A stretch of 64,000 nucleotides of DNA from Triglochin maritima. Its lineage: Eukaryota > Streptophyta > Magnoliopsida > Alismatales > Juncaginaceae. Positions within the stretch are counted from its first letter, which is position 1; the number at the start of each line of letters is the position of its first letter. The stretch is from assembly GCA_963682175.1 (NCBI GenBank), contig OY821786.1, forward strand, positions 31,117,501-31,181,500, given 5' to 3'. A model generated the notes under the pieces. That model was not told the origin of the DNA, made no database searches, and saw only the letters and a list, made by a program, of their open reading frames with translations. This document shows, in pieces, positions 31,862 through 44,206 of this stretch. The translations under genes and the position numbers were made by a program.

Positions 31862-34800
31862 GTGATTCGTAGCATATTATACATCGCATTCATGTTATAT
31901 ATCTTTTATTTTACCACAATTTTGTGTTACTCGAGTGTTTGTTTGAAGTGTTTTAGATTTTAGGCAATAAAAGGAGAAAGGAAGAGAAAATGACCTAAAT
32001 ACAAGAAGAATGTACTGATTTTGATGGTTTCTGGACATGTTTGTAATGCTCAAGCACCGTATTGTAACTCAGGAATGACCAAAGTGAAAACCCAGAGGGA
32101 CCTAACTGTAAAAAGATATGTTGGTTGCAAAAGTCCAGAATTTTTTGAACCTGATGAGTAATTCAAGTATTAAAAGCAAACGGGTTTAAAACCAACGGCT
32201 CTGGGTGCACCACATGTTCTAAAATGGTACATTTAAGCTACTTGTGAAATTAGAAGTCAATCTAACCCCAATGATCTGCCACAGGCAGATCCGGTTTATC
32301 GGTTTGACCCCAAATTTCTCTAGTGGGTTGGGTTGTCGGGTCAGAGTAATATAGCAACATCTAGATCTGATTTATAGCCGTCTGATCACACCAAGATTCA
32401 TCCAGGCCCTCCAGTCTTCTATAAATACATGTGTAAATATGTAATCCTTATCTTCTTCCTTCTTCCCCCATTAGAGTAGGTTTGATTTTTTGTTTAGTAG
32501 AGTAAGTTTCATTTCTTGTTTAGTAGTGTAGTGTAGGAGAAGATAAATACATTCTATAATCTTTCTTTCTTAATCAAATTTTAGTTTCTTGTTCTTCATG
32601 TTCTTGTCTTTCATTTGATGCAATTTTTATTCCATTGTTTTAGTTAGATTTAGTCTTCTTTACTTGTTATGTGTTGTTTTTATTTTGTTGTATTATTTGT
32701 TTACATGGTCATTATTGAGTAATTCATCCCTATTTAGGGGTGGAGAATGATGTGAAGTGTAAATTTTGTGAGATTGGTGTGTGTTTTAATATTAATCTTG
32801 GAGCTCTATATGATTTCCATAACCAATTTGTAGGCTTTCTCACTTTTGTCGTTGATGTGTTAATGGTCTTACTTGATGCTTAGCACATGATTTGGCTAGT
32901 GGACCCACTTTATGGGGAATGATGAGGTGACTATAAGGTTGGAGTGCTTAAAGAGATAAGGAAGACATGTGGGAGCATGATTGATTTAGTTATAATACAG
33001 CAAGTGCACGGTGTCGGTGAAGACGCAACAAGTACGGGTCGTGTCGACGAGGAGCGTGTGTAGGTCAAAGTCCACAATACTCGAGTGGGGGAAAGTAAAA
33101 GAGAGGTATGAGATCAGAATTATACTACGATGCGTATAAAATCAGAAAACAAATGATAAAAATAAACCCCTTAGGGAATAGAGAAAGAATGCGGAAATGG
33201 AAATATGTGTACATGTGTGTGTTCATTTGTGTGTTCATTTGTGCTCAAAACCATGTAATATATGAAATCCATAAAACCAAATCCAACTTTGCCTCCACAT
33301 GAAATAAGATAAAATATTATCATTAAAACATACAAGACAATAATTGAAATGAGGCTAATATGAGCTCATGCATAATGACCAAACCCCACTTGTCTCCACA
33401 TGAAATACGATGAGGCCAATAAAAGCACGTTCTCCCACATGTCATGTTTCCTTCTTCCACTCCATCATTATCCTCACCTCATCATTCCTCATAAAATAGG
33501 CTCACTAATCTAAGCATGTGCTAAGTCTCACCCAAGATCATTAGTACATCAAAGATGAGAGTGAAAATCTCATTAGATGATTATGGAACTCATGTGATGC
33601 TCAAAGGTTATGATTAATACACACACTTAATACATCACATAATCACATCACCTTATTCTCCACCCCCTAGTGGGGGTCGACTACTCCCTACTCAACATAT
33701 TAACCAAAGAAAAAAAAACACCACAAAACCATAATGGAAATGTAGAAAACTAGATTAAAATGAAAGATTACAAAATTGCTCCTCTTCTCCTCCTCTACAC
33801 TACTAATTAAGAAACCAAAACCTACTCTAATAAACAAGAAATAAAACCTACTCTACTACACAAGAAAGGAAACTAACCTAAAGAGGAGAGGGAAGAAGAA
33901 GAAGAAGAAGAAGAAGAAGAAAGGAGACATTACAAGTCTATTTATAGAAGAAATAAAGGTTTGGATGGATATGGAATCAATCCGACGGTTGCAATAACTT
34001 TCTCTATAGTCTGGTGCACTGATATATTCAAGACAAAGGCATGAGAGAAACTAGGGGCAATTGGTCCAAAATGAGCCACCAATGGCGGATCAAAATCCAC
34101 CACTGGCGCATCTTTTGTGCCTGATCGGCTCCGATTTCTTCCAGGAGCTCAATTGTTGTATAAATTGCATATGGGTGTACTCCTGGTCCGCTGGTTCGAG
34201 CATGTTCGGTCTTAATTTCCCAAATACTCTTTAAGATCATGGTATTGAGGGATTTTTGCTCCTAAAATGTTTTCCATGCTTCAGGTCCCTCTGGATTTCA
34301 TGTGGGTCCTTCCTGATTTGCAAATGGGGTCTTTTGCACGACAAACAGGTCCATTTTGCTTCATTGGAGTCATTTCTTCTTACATTTCAGTCTTTTTCTC
34401 TTCCTTTTTCTTATTTATTAACTAACACCCGAAACACGACAAAGAAACACTCGAATAGCACAAAATTGGGGTAAAATAAAGGTGATATAGCATAAATGCA
34501 ATGTGTGATATGCTACTAATCAGAGCATGTGCTCTTATTGACCTCATCTTAATTGATGTCTTGTATGTTTTAATGATAATGTTAAATATTAAATCATGTG
34601 GAGACATAGGTGGAGTTGTGGTCATTATGGATTCTATGTTCTTTATGTCATTAAACATGTAGTCATGTGGTTGTCTTTGTCCTCATATTGAGTAGTATTT
34701 TGTATGTTTTAATGATGTTTTAATCTATATAGAGGCACACTTAGGATTGTGGTTATTAGAGATTTCCATGTTATGCATGTCATTAACGTGTAGTCATAAC

Positions 34801-34862
34801 ACACATGTATCACACATGTTATGCATGTCATTAACGTGTAGTCATAACACACATGTATCACA
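31862..34862 (+). repeat. Gypsy LTR, plus orientation, split by a solo LTR
   Basis: The LTR starts tgattcgtagcatattatac at 31862 and runs to 32977. It resumes at 34528 after the inserted solo LTR and is cut at about 34862, where minus-strand protease sequence begins. A 48-bp unit is duplicated at its broken end (34767-34814, 34815-34862). Its start matches, in complement, the other end of the minus-strand solo LTR, so both belong to the same family. No coding sequence. Confidence 0.75.
32978..34522 (-). mobile_element. Solo gypsy LTR (1545 bp), minus orientation, with target duplication
   Basis: Reads tgattgatttag at the left and ctactaatca at the right. It is flanked by a perfect 5-bp duplication GAGCA (32973-32977, 34523-34527) and interrupts a related LTR in the opposite orientation. 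It carries the U5 box gcaagtgcacggtgtcggtg with acgggtcgtgtcgac near its left end and an (AAG)n microsatellite at about 33892-33921. There is no internal region, so it is a solo LTR. Confidence 0.88.
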
Positions 34863-34882
34863 GGGTCATTGAAGGTACCTGG

Positions 34883-35326
34883 CTACTTGCCGATGGTGAA
34901 GATGTTGAAATCATTGCATTGACTACCATAAGTCAAGCTCATCAGACCATTGTGAAAATTGATCAAGGCATTAGAAGTTGCAAGAAATTGTTGTCCCAAA
35001 ATAACAGGAATTTGTCCAAGTGGGTTTGGCATAGGTTCAGTATCCAAAACAAAGAAATCGACTGGATAAATGAACTCTCCCACTTTGGTCAGCACATCTT
35101 CCACCACGTCCCTCAGTTTCTTCATAGACCTATCAGCCAATTGAAGAGTGGTTTTTGTTTGTTTAAGGTATCCAAGACCAAGGTGGACGTAGACCGAATA
35201 CGACAGAAGAATAACAGATGCACCAAAGTCCAATAAAGCTCGATGTATGGACACATCACCAATCACACAAGAAATAGTAGGGCAACCTGGGTACTTGTAT
35301 TTGACTTGTGTGGGTTGTGCCAACAA
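34883..35326 (-). pseudogene. Gypsy aspartic protease remnant
   Basis: The minus-strand frame encodes an Athila-type protease: YPGCPTISCVIGD, the active-site region LLDFGASVILLS (DFG instead of the usual DLG) and VILGQQFLATSNALIN (usual ILGRPFLAT). It is similar to the protease at 19438-20067 but older. It is cut at its C-terminal side by the LTR piece ending at 34862, and reverse transcriptase is absent. Confidence 0.82.
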
Positions 35327-35468
35327 ATTAAAAACTCACATTAGCAGCAAGGAAAACTTTCTTGGGAACATTGGTTTTCCTCTTCTTGGTGCATAAATCC
35401 TTGAGAATCTTGGCATAAGGTGGCATTTGCTGAATCACCTCCAACAGAGGAATGTTCACCTTAACCTG

Positions 35469-36103
35469 TCAAAACATCTCAAGCATTTTGTCATGCTGAT
35501 TAGAAGTTTTCATTTTAAGGCACTCAGGGAATGGCACCTTTGGGGCATAAAGGTCTTTCGAAGGAACCTCAGAATTCTGGTCCATAGAAACATAAGTGGG
35601 GACCTCAGAATCGGATTCGTTCGACACATGATGAGGCAAGGGGACCTCAGGGTTCGGCCCCCTCGTAGATGTAGGTATCACCGCAGGTCTGGTGACACCA
35701 AGAGATGGTGATTGCAAGGAAGGCAACCCAATTTGGTTGTCCAACTCCTTACCGGACCTCAAAGTATGAATCACATTAAGATGATGGGTCGGTTCAGAGG
35801 TAGCATGAGGCACTGGTGGCCTTCCTTGAGATTGTGTACCCCAGGGATTCACCTCGGGTTGACTTGGAAATTAACCCTTCTCACGTTCATGGAGCTGATG
35901 AGCCAACTGGCTAACTTGCATTTCAAAGTTTTGAACGAACTTTTCTTGCTTTGCATGAACGCTTGTAGGGTTTGATAACTATATGGGTCCTTTGGGGTAG
36001 TGGAGTGTGGTTAGTATAACTCGACGATGAGGCCCGAGGAGGTTGGTAATTATGGTGCAGAGACCTTTGATGTGGGGGTTGGTAGGTTGCCGATGGGCGT
36101 GGA
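35469..36103 (-). pseudogene. gag: Gypsy gag C-terminal remnant
   Basis: The minus strand carries the Athila gag C-terminus: NFEMQVSQLAHQLHEREKG (about 35870-35950) and HTLRSGKELDN in the open frame 35469-35852. Between them the frame shifts and contains stops. The order gag then protease on the minus strand agrees with one element. Its upstream part is cut at about 36104 by the plus-strand copia fragment. Confidence 0.75.
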
Positions 36104-37010
36104 AGGTGATAAGGTGGAGATTGAGTACATCTTGGGCATCAAGATCTATAGAGATAGATCTAAAAGGATGATTGGATTAAGTCAAGGAACTTATATAGAT
36201 AAGGTACTTGAAAGATTCAACATGAAAGACTCTAAGAGAGGATTTCTACCCATGTCTCATGGCTCAACGCTAAGCAAAACTCAGTGTCCATCTGGGCTTG
36301 ATGAGGGGAAGCATATGAGTATGATCCCTTATGCGTCGGCAATCGGATCTATCATGTATGTCATTATATGTACTCACCCAGATGTTGAATATGCTCTGAG
36401 CATGTGTAGCAGATTCCAATCAAATCCAGGTAAGGCACACTGGACTGCAGCTAAGAACTTCCTTAAGTACTTGCGAAGGACTAAGGATAGTTTCTTGGTG
36501 TTTGGAGGAGAAAGTGAGCTTATTATCGAAGGCTATTTAGATGCGAGATTCCAAACTGACAAAGATGATTTCCAGTCTCAATCCGGATACATTTTTCATC
36601 AGAATGGAGGAGCTATGAGCTGGAAAAGTTCAAAGCAAAGTACTGTCGTCGATTCTACAACTGAAGCAGAATACCTTGCAGCTTCAGAAGCTGCAAAGGA
36701 AGGGGTTTGGATTAAGAAATTCATTACTGAGCTTGGTGTAGTTTCTAGCATTGATAGAGGAGTGGACCTTTATTGTGATAATAATAGTGCCATTGCTCAA
36801 TCGAAGGAACCTAGATCTCACCAGAAATCCAAACATATTCTCAAGAAGTTTCATGTAGTACGAGATATCACTGAAAGGAAAGATGTAAAGATTTGCAAGG
36901 TTCATAGGGACGACAATGTGGCCGATCCGTTAACTAAATCATTGCCTCAGCCTAAGCATGAGAGTCATACTAGGGCCATAGGAATAAAGCACATTGCAGA
37001 ATGGCTTTGA
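36104..37010 (+). pseudogene. Ty1/copia reverse transcriptase end plus RNase H
   Basis: This frame starts in the last part of a copia reverse transcriptase (YILGIKIYRDRS, then PYASAIGSIMYVIICTHPD) and contains a full RNase H. The four acidic positions are readable: D in GYLDARF, E in STTEAEYLAAS, D in YCDNNSAI and D in NVADPLTK. RNase H degrades the RNA template during reverse transcription. Gag, protease, integrase and the polymerase palm are missing on this side; the sequence begins abruptly within gypsy gag. The RNase H frame is intact, so the truncation may be fairly recent. Confidence 0.9.
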
Positions 37011-38422
37011 TTATGTAATATATAGTATTATTAAGTAGTTCATGAATATTGGTATTTTTTACGTTTGTCAAATGAAATGAAATTTATGTATTTCTTTAAT
37101 TATGGTTTAAAATTAAATAATTGTCCAAAATAAATTATAAATTCAAATAGTTTTGTCAAATACGTGATTTGATAAATGAAACCCTATAATGTGAATTTGA
37201 ATGTATATTGTATTGTTGTCCCTGGTCTAGGTCATTGAGTTGGTTGTCAATGACTTGTAAAGACTAGTTTGTAAGTTGATTGATAGCACCGTTTCATGGG
37301 CTATAGAGACATTTTGATGTCTAGTCAATTACATGGATATATGTTGGAGAACATATATTGGACTAACCCGCTATGAGAATCTTTAAGAGATTTGAAATGT
37401 CATAAGATTTCTCATTGACTATTTATGTAAATTCCTCAAACATGAGTGCATCACTTTACTTTATGATAATTGGTATATTCTTGACTCCGTCAAACGTCAC
37501 GCCGTAAAAAGAGGCTAAAAAGGCGGAGGTCAGAATTGACATGAATCATATAGAGAATTGTGGAGGTGCAAGATTGGATTGTCCTCCTATTTAATAGGAT
37601 GTTTGTCTTTGGGCCTCTTGAAGAGTGAAAACTGAAATGCATGGTCGTGCTCAAATGGATTAAAAGTTAATCATTTATTTCAGCAGTTTGAACTCAGATT
37701 TCAAGAAATGGTCTGAATGGAGTGGGATGACATACTATCTTACCTGATGTTCAGATCAAGACATTAAGAGACAAAGTAATTCATTATTGCACACTTGTTA
37801 AGGACAACTAGGAGATTGAAGGAGGTGTTCTTTAATCAAGATGACAATGAATAAATAGTTTAAAGGAAAATTAATCTGATTACATTAGGGGGCGTAATGT
37901 TTAGCTAGAAACCAATTGCGATCTAGGTGTTAATTATTGTGTGCGTTATTAATATAATCGGATCCTATAAGGGTTACACACATTGGAATCTTTGGGCTAA
38001 ACAAATGGATGACTAAGGGCCCATTAAGCTTACTTACCTAATGAGATTAGGGTTAGCTTAAGAGAGGTCTATAAATATATGGAAAAGAAGAGAAAAAAGG
38101 AAGCAAACTATTTCTCTCCTAGAAACCCTAGCCGTCCCCTCCCTTCCACCACCAAGAAGAAGTTTGTTCTTCCATCCCTCTCGTTCTAGCTAACGTGTTG
38201 GTGGAGTTTAGTCTGTGGTTTTTTGTGTCCCGAGGAGTGGAATCACACTTGGGATTCTCCGCACCTCCTCCGTAAGCAAACGAAAGGCACGCATCAAAGG
38301 TATAAATGGTTATACATTAGTTTTCATCATTATTATCATGTGCATAGATCTTCGGTGGTTGATGAATTTAGAAATCGTTTCAATGTTATTTTTCCGTTGC
38401 GTTTTTTCATCATAACCCTATA
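37011..38422 (+). repeat. 3' region and LTR of the plus-strand copia fragment
   Basis: Downstream of RNase H comes AT-rich DNA, then a segment (about 37815-38422) matching the complement of 43058-43665. It includes ctataaatatatgg near 38069 (TATA-like), a CT-rich stretch and an end gcgttttttcatcataaccc. The start of the LTR was not fixed; it may lie anywhere from about 37020 to 37350. The short open frames near 38215-38423 are in the LTR and are not genes. Confidence 0.75.
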
Positions 38423-40169
38423 GTGGTTCGAGTGGGACAGTAATAGGATCGTGTGGTGAAAGCACGACTTCAGAGATATTATCTGTAACCCTTGTCGGGG
38501 TTTCAGAGTCATGTACCTCTACCTACAGCATAGGTACTCCCACCTCAATTGAGGTGTCATACACAGATGTTGCTGCCTCTGATGTGGGTTGAACCACATC
38601 CATTTATTTCTCTTCTCGAGTTTCTTCGAGAACTACATTACTCCCACTTGTCTGTTTGGAAGGAAATTCCTTTTCCAAAAAGACACCATCACGAGCAACA
38701 AACACCTTGTTCTCTGACTGGTTATTGAAGTAATAGCTCATAGTTTCTTTGGGATAACCCACAAAGAGACATTTTTCTGACTTAGGTGCAAGCTTATCAG
38801 AGAGTAAACGTTTTACATAAGCTTCACATCCCCAGACTTTCAGAAAGGACAACTTTGGAACGTTTCCAGTCCATATCTCATATGGAGTCTTTTCCACCGC
38901 TTTTGACGGAGTTCTATTTAGTGTAAAAGCAACTGTTTCAATAGCATATCCCCAGAATGATACTGGAAGACTGGCAAAACTCATCATAGATCGAACCATG
39001 TCTAACAATGTTCGATTTCTCCTTTCGGACACACCATTCCATTGTTGTGTTCCTGGTGGAGTTAGTTGTGAAACAATTCCACAACTTCTAAGATGATCAT
39101 TGAATTCTTGACTCAAATACTCGCCACCACGATCTGATCGTAATGACTTGATTTTCTTGCCAAGTTGGTTTTCTACTTCATTCTGAAACTGTTTGAACTT
39201 TTCAAACAATTCGGATTTACGTTTCATTAAGTATGCGTAACCGTATCTACTTAAGTCATCAGTAAACGTGATGAAGTAATTGAAACTTCCTCTAGCCATG
39301 GAACTCATTGGACCACACACATCTGTATGTATGAGACCTGAAAGTTCACTTGCCCTCTCACATTTTCCTGTAAAAGGTGTTTTCGTCATCTTTCCCATCA
39401 AACAAGATTCACATGTATCGTATGATTCTAAATCAAATGATGTTAGAAGTCCATTCTTTTGGAGCTTCTGCATGCGCTTCAGGTTGATGTGACCAAGGCG
39501 ACAATGCCAAAGGTAAGTGGGATTCGATTCGTTTGATTTTTGCATTTTGGTGTTTATGTTAAAGATATGACAATCTAATTCAAGTAAATAGAGACCATTA
39601 ATTAATTTAGCACTGACATAAAACATGTCATCTTTATAGATAGAACAACATTGATTCTTTATTATAAATGAATAACCTTCAATATCCAATACTGAAGTTG
39701 AAATAATGTTTCTACCAATAGCGGGAACAAAATAACAATTATTAAGTTCTAGAACTAAGCCTGAGGGCAAACATAAATCATAAGATCCTACAGCTAGTGT
39801 AGCAACTCTTGCTCCATTTCCAACTCGTAGATCAACTTCTCCTTTTGCCAAGTTCCTAATTCTTCTTAGTCCAAACACATTGGAAACAATGTGGGATCCA
39901 CATCCGGTATCAAATACCCATGAAGAAGAATTTTCTAAATTAACATCAATAACAAGGGTACCTGAAGAAAAAGCTAATGCGTCATTCTTCTTGTCCTCCT
40001 TGTTTTCTGACCTGAGAACAATTCTCAGATTCCTTTCCCAATCAAGGAAATTATTTTCGTTCAGCTTGTCCTTCTCAAGGATAGAACGGAGATTGAAAGC
40101 GGTATTACTATTTCCGGCCATTAATCTACATTTGAAAAAAAAGAATTGCAAGTTTATTACGTTTGTCAT
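38423..40169 (-). pseudogene. Ty1/copia gag-protease-integrase, minus strand, gag internally deleted
   Basis: A 521-codon frame (38604-40169; likely start MAGNSN at 40121) reads in order: about 45 residues of gag N-terminus (NNFLDWERNLRIVL); an abrupt join at KNDALAFSSG; protease (SSWVFDTGCGSHI); the integrase zinc region (WHCRLGHINLKRM, then CESCLMGK); and the integrase core with its three acidic residues (HTDVCGP, FTDDLSRYGY, NGVSERRN). Integrase inserts the cDNA copy into the genome. Most of gag, including its zinc knuckle, is deleted in frame. Past a stop at 38604 the integrase-RT linker continues with another stop to about 38430, where the opposite-facing LTR begins. Confidence 0.9.
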
Positions 40170-41175
40170 AAAAAACTCAAATTATTTAAACAAATTAAAT
40201 AGTTAATATAAAACACACTACTCAATTTATAATGTCCCCTATTGAACTAGTGATTCCAAGACCCTATTTCACATAATATTAAGCGGAGTTTGGCCCTTCC
40301 TCAACACTAGGTGATCAAGGTAAGTAAACTCCTTTACTGGTTATAACTCTTATAACTCTTGGTTGGTAGGTAACATCTTATGTTAAAATTCCCACTCATT
40401 TGCCTTAAAATCCAAAACTCTTTTGATGATTTTGTTGAGATCAATCAAATTAAACATGTAAACCCTTTCTTTGAATTTACCCATACTATCCCAAGAGAAA
40501 AGGTGATGCCTTGCTTTGGCATAACTCATCACCAATTTTCGAGGGCTTCGTAGGCGTCAATTTGGAAAGGCATGTAAACTCAATTTCTTTTAGGGACTTA
40601 TATTTGTTTCTATGTGAACTCATAACATAAACATCCAACATTCATAAACATACACAAAGCATGCAAAATAAATCGTGATCCTAGTATGACCCCTACTCCT
40701 AAAAGACCAAACTTCATAGGAAGACCTTCTTGAACGCCTTGGATCTCCATCCTTGATTCTTGAATCAAGCTTACAAGACAAGGAAATAACAATAACAATA
40801 TTAATCCTAATTAATATTCCAATACTACATCACGATACGTTGATTGTATAAAATGAATGCAAAATGAAATTAGGATTACAAAATAATGTGCAACGATACG
40901 CAGATCGTCTTTTGGGCCATAGTAGTCATCTCACAAAGTCATACATTCATAACATCACATATTATAAACATACACCATGCATTCACAATAATATCACCCA
41001 TAATATTATCCACACATTATATCACATATCAAGCATAATATCATCCATACTATATATATATATATATATTACTATATGAATGCAAGATATCATTAATCAA
41101 ATTAATACATCTTAATTAAACAAATCAAATCAGCCATTTAAATTAGCCAACCAACCTTTTATGTGTTTTAATTAA
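40170..41175 (-). other. Leader region of the minus-strand copia element
   Basis: Non-coding DNA between gag and the tandem array, within the 5' leader of the minus-strand element. It includes an (AT)n run at about 41050-41069 and many ccataatat-like words. No gene was recognised. Confidence 0.55.
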
Positions 41176-42530
41176 ATAAATCAAAACATGCATATTATCA
41201 TAAATTAAAGTAATCAAGGTTGCATCATATATGGTAAATCTAATTTATCAAGCATATATGTATAAATTACCTTCAACATGCACATTACAATAAATCAAAG
41301 TAATCAAGGTTGCATCATATATGGTAAATCTAATTTATCAAGCATATATGTTTAAATTACCATAAACATGCACATTACCATAAATCAAAGTAATCAAGGT
41401 TGCATCATATATGGTAAATCTAATTTATCAAGCATATATGTTTAAATTACCTTAAACATGCACATTACCATAAATCAAAGTAATCAAGGTTGCATCATAT
41501 ATGGTAAATCTAATTTATCAAGCATATATGTTTAAATTACCATAAACATGCACATTACCATAAATCAAACTAATCAAGGTTGCATCATATATGTTAAATC
41601 TAATTTATCAAGCATATATGTTTAAATTACCATAAATACGCACATTACCATAAATCAAAGTAATCAAGGTTGCATCATATATGTTAAATCTAATTTATCA
41701 AGCATATATGTTTAAATTACCATAAATATGCACATTACCATAAATCAAAATAATCAAGGTTGCATCATATATGGTAAATCTAATTTATGAAGCATATATG
41801 TTTAAATTTCCATAAACATGCACATTACCATAAATCTAAGTAATCAAGGTTGCATCATATATGTTAAATCTAATTTATCAAACATATATGTTTAAATTAC
41901 CATAAAGATGCACATTACCATAAATCAAAGTAATCAAGGTTGCATCATATATGGTAAATCTAATTTATTAAGCATATATGTTTAAATTTCCGTAAACATG
42001 CACATTACCATAAATCAAAGTAATCAAGGTTGCATCATATATGGTAAATCTAATTTATCAAGCATATATATTTAAATTACCATAAACATGCACATTACCA
42101 TAAATCAAAGTAATCAAGATTGCATCATATATGTTAAGTCTAATTTATCAAGCATATATGTTTAAATTACCATAAATATGCACATTACCATAAATCAAAT
42201 AATCAAGGTTGCATGATATATGGTAAATCTAATTTATTAAGCATATATGTTTAAATTTCTATAAACATGCACAATTCCATAAATAAAAGTAATCAAGGTT
42301 GCATCATATATGGTAAATATAATTTATTAAGCATATATGTTTAAATTTCCATAAACATGCACATTACCATAAATCAAAGTAATCAAGGTTGCAGTATATA
42401 TGTAAATCTAATTTATTAAGCATATATGTTTAAATTACCATAAACATGCATATTACGTTTCAAGCATTTATGATTAAATTACCATAGACATGCATATTAC
42501 GTATCAAACATATATGATTAAATTACCATA
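41176..42530 (-). repeat. Tandem array of a 90-bp unit, about 14 copies
   Basis: The unit starts agcatatatgtttaaattac and continues through cacattaccataaatcaaag and tgcatcatatatggtaaatc. Starts fall at 41251, 41341, 41431, 41521, 41611, 41701, 41791, 41881, 41971, 42061 and 42151, exactly 90 bases apart, then about 42240, 42330 and 42419. Both edges decay. Copies differ by one to a few bases; single-base deletions appear in the last four. The array lies between gag and primer site, that is in the untranslated leader of the copia element. Confidence 0.96.
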
Positions 42531-43042
42531 AAATTTATTGAGCTCCAAACCCAATCCGAAAATTGGAAATAAAATCATAACTCCCACTCAAATGCATACA
42601 TGATCTAATCACATATAAACCCTAAAATCATGCATGAACTTAAAACAACAACGGTTCATATCAAGCATGAATATTAAAACAACTTTTGTTCAAATAACAC
42701 GACATAAACAATAGGAAATTATGTAATAATATCAATTTATTAATATGTTAATCATCATTATCACATCATAAATCAAAATTAGGGTTTAACCGATTTGAGC
42801 GAATAATCATGAAAAATTTAACCAAAAACAATCTAGAAATACATCATATGGTTCTAGATCAATGATTAAAACATAAAACTTATTCTCATGCAAATTTAAT
42901 CCAATTAAATCAATCATGTGTTCATGCAACATACATCTCTACCCAAAACAAATTTGGTGATACATATATACAAACGCTTGAAAGCAAAAGAAGAGAGAAA
43001 AAAAACATTTTTTTCCAGTCTAACCATTAAAATCATATGCAC

Positions 43043-43057
43043 AAGGCTCTGGTACCA
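43043..43057 (-). other. Copia primer binding site, initiator-tRNA-Met type
   Basis: On the minus strand tggtaccagagcctt directly follows the LTR end. It resembles the usual plant copia primer site TGGTATCAGAGC, complementary to initiator tRNA-Met, with one substitution. It fixes the orientation of the element and shows that the 90-bp array lies inside its leader. Confidence 0.8.
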
Positions 43058-43665
43058 CTATAGAGTTATGATGAAAAAACGCAGTGGAAAAATAATATAG
43101 AAACAATTTCTAAATTCATCAACCACCAAAGATCCATGCACATGATAATAATGAGGAAAACTAATGTACAACCATTTATACTTTTGATGCGTGCCTTTCT
43201 TTTTCTCACGGAGGAGGTGCGGAGAATCCCAAGTGTGATTCCTCTACTATGGACACATGAACCACGGACTAAACTCCACCAACATGTCAGCTAAAATGAG
43301 AGGGATGGAAGAACAAACTTCTTCCTTGGTGGTGGAAGGGAGGGGACGGCTAGGGTTTCTAGGAGAGAAATAGTTTGCTTCCTTTTTTCTCTTCTTTTCC
43401 ATATATTCATAAACCTCTCTTAAGCTAACCCTAATCTCATTAAGTAAGTGAGCTTAATGGGCCCATAGCCATCCATTTGTTTAGCCCATAGATTCCAATG
43501 AGTGTAACCCTTATAGGATCCGATTATATTAGTAACACACACAATAATTAACACGTAGATCGTAATTGGTTTCTAGCTAAACATTACGACCCCTAATGTA
43601 ATCGGATTAATTTTCCTTTAAACTATTTATTCATTGTCATCTTGATTAAATGACACCTCCTTCAA
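43058..43665 (-). repeat. 5' LTR of the minus-strand copia element, truncated
   Basis: The complement of this stretch matches the plus-strand LTR at 37815-38422, including gcgttttttcatcataac, ggattctccgcacctcctcc and ctagccgtcccctccc. Its U3 side is cut at about 43665, where gypsy LTR sequence begins. Confidence 0.85.
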
Positions 43666-44206
43666 TATTTTATGGGGAATGATGATGTGAGCATAATGAT
43701 GGAGTGGTAAGGAGGAAACATGACGTGTATGCATATCCTCATGTTGACTTCATCCTAATTAATGTCTTGTATGTTTTAATGATTATGTTAAATCTTATTT
43801 CATGTGGAGACATAGTGGGGTTGTGTCACTATACATTTTATGTTAGCCTCATCTCAATTATTGTCTTGTATGTTTTAATGATAATGTTTTTATCTTATTT
43901 CATGTGGTGACAAAGTTGGATTTTGTATTATGGATTTCATGTATTACATGTACGTTGTGATGAGAACTAATGAAAACACATACGTACATATATTCTCATT
44001 TCCGCATTCTTTCTCTACTCCCTAAGGGGTTTATTTTTATCGTTTGTTTTCTGATTTAGTAGTGTAATTCCAATCTCATACCTCTATTTTCCTTTCCCAC
44101 CCGAGTATTGTGGACTCCAACTCGCACGCGCTCCTCTTGGACACGACCCGTACTTGTTGCATCTTCACCAACGTTGTGCACTTGCGATTAATTAAAATGA
44201 TCAATC
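43666..44206 (+). repeat. Gypsy LTR fragment, plus orientation, U5 side
   Basis: Contains atggggaatgatgatgtgag and the conserved U5 box (cacgacccgtacttgttgca, then gttgtgcacttgcg) and ends gatcaatca. Related to the split LTR at 31862-34862. The expected tRNA-Asp primer site is not found after it. Confidence 0.7.

Noticed and set aside
41176..42530. CRISPR array
   Set aside because: Unit repeats are contiguous 90-bp tandem copies without unique spacers, in a plant retrotransposon leader.
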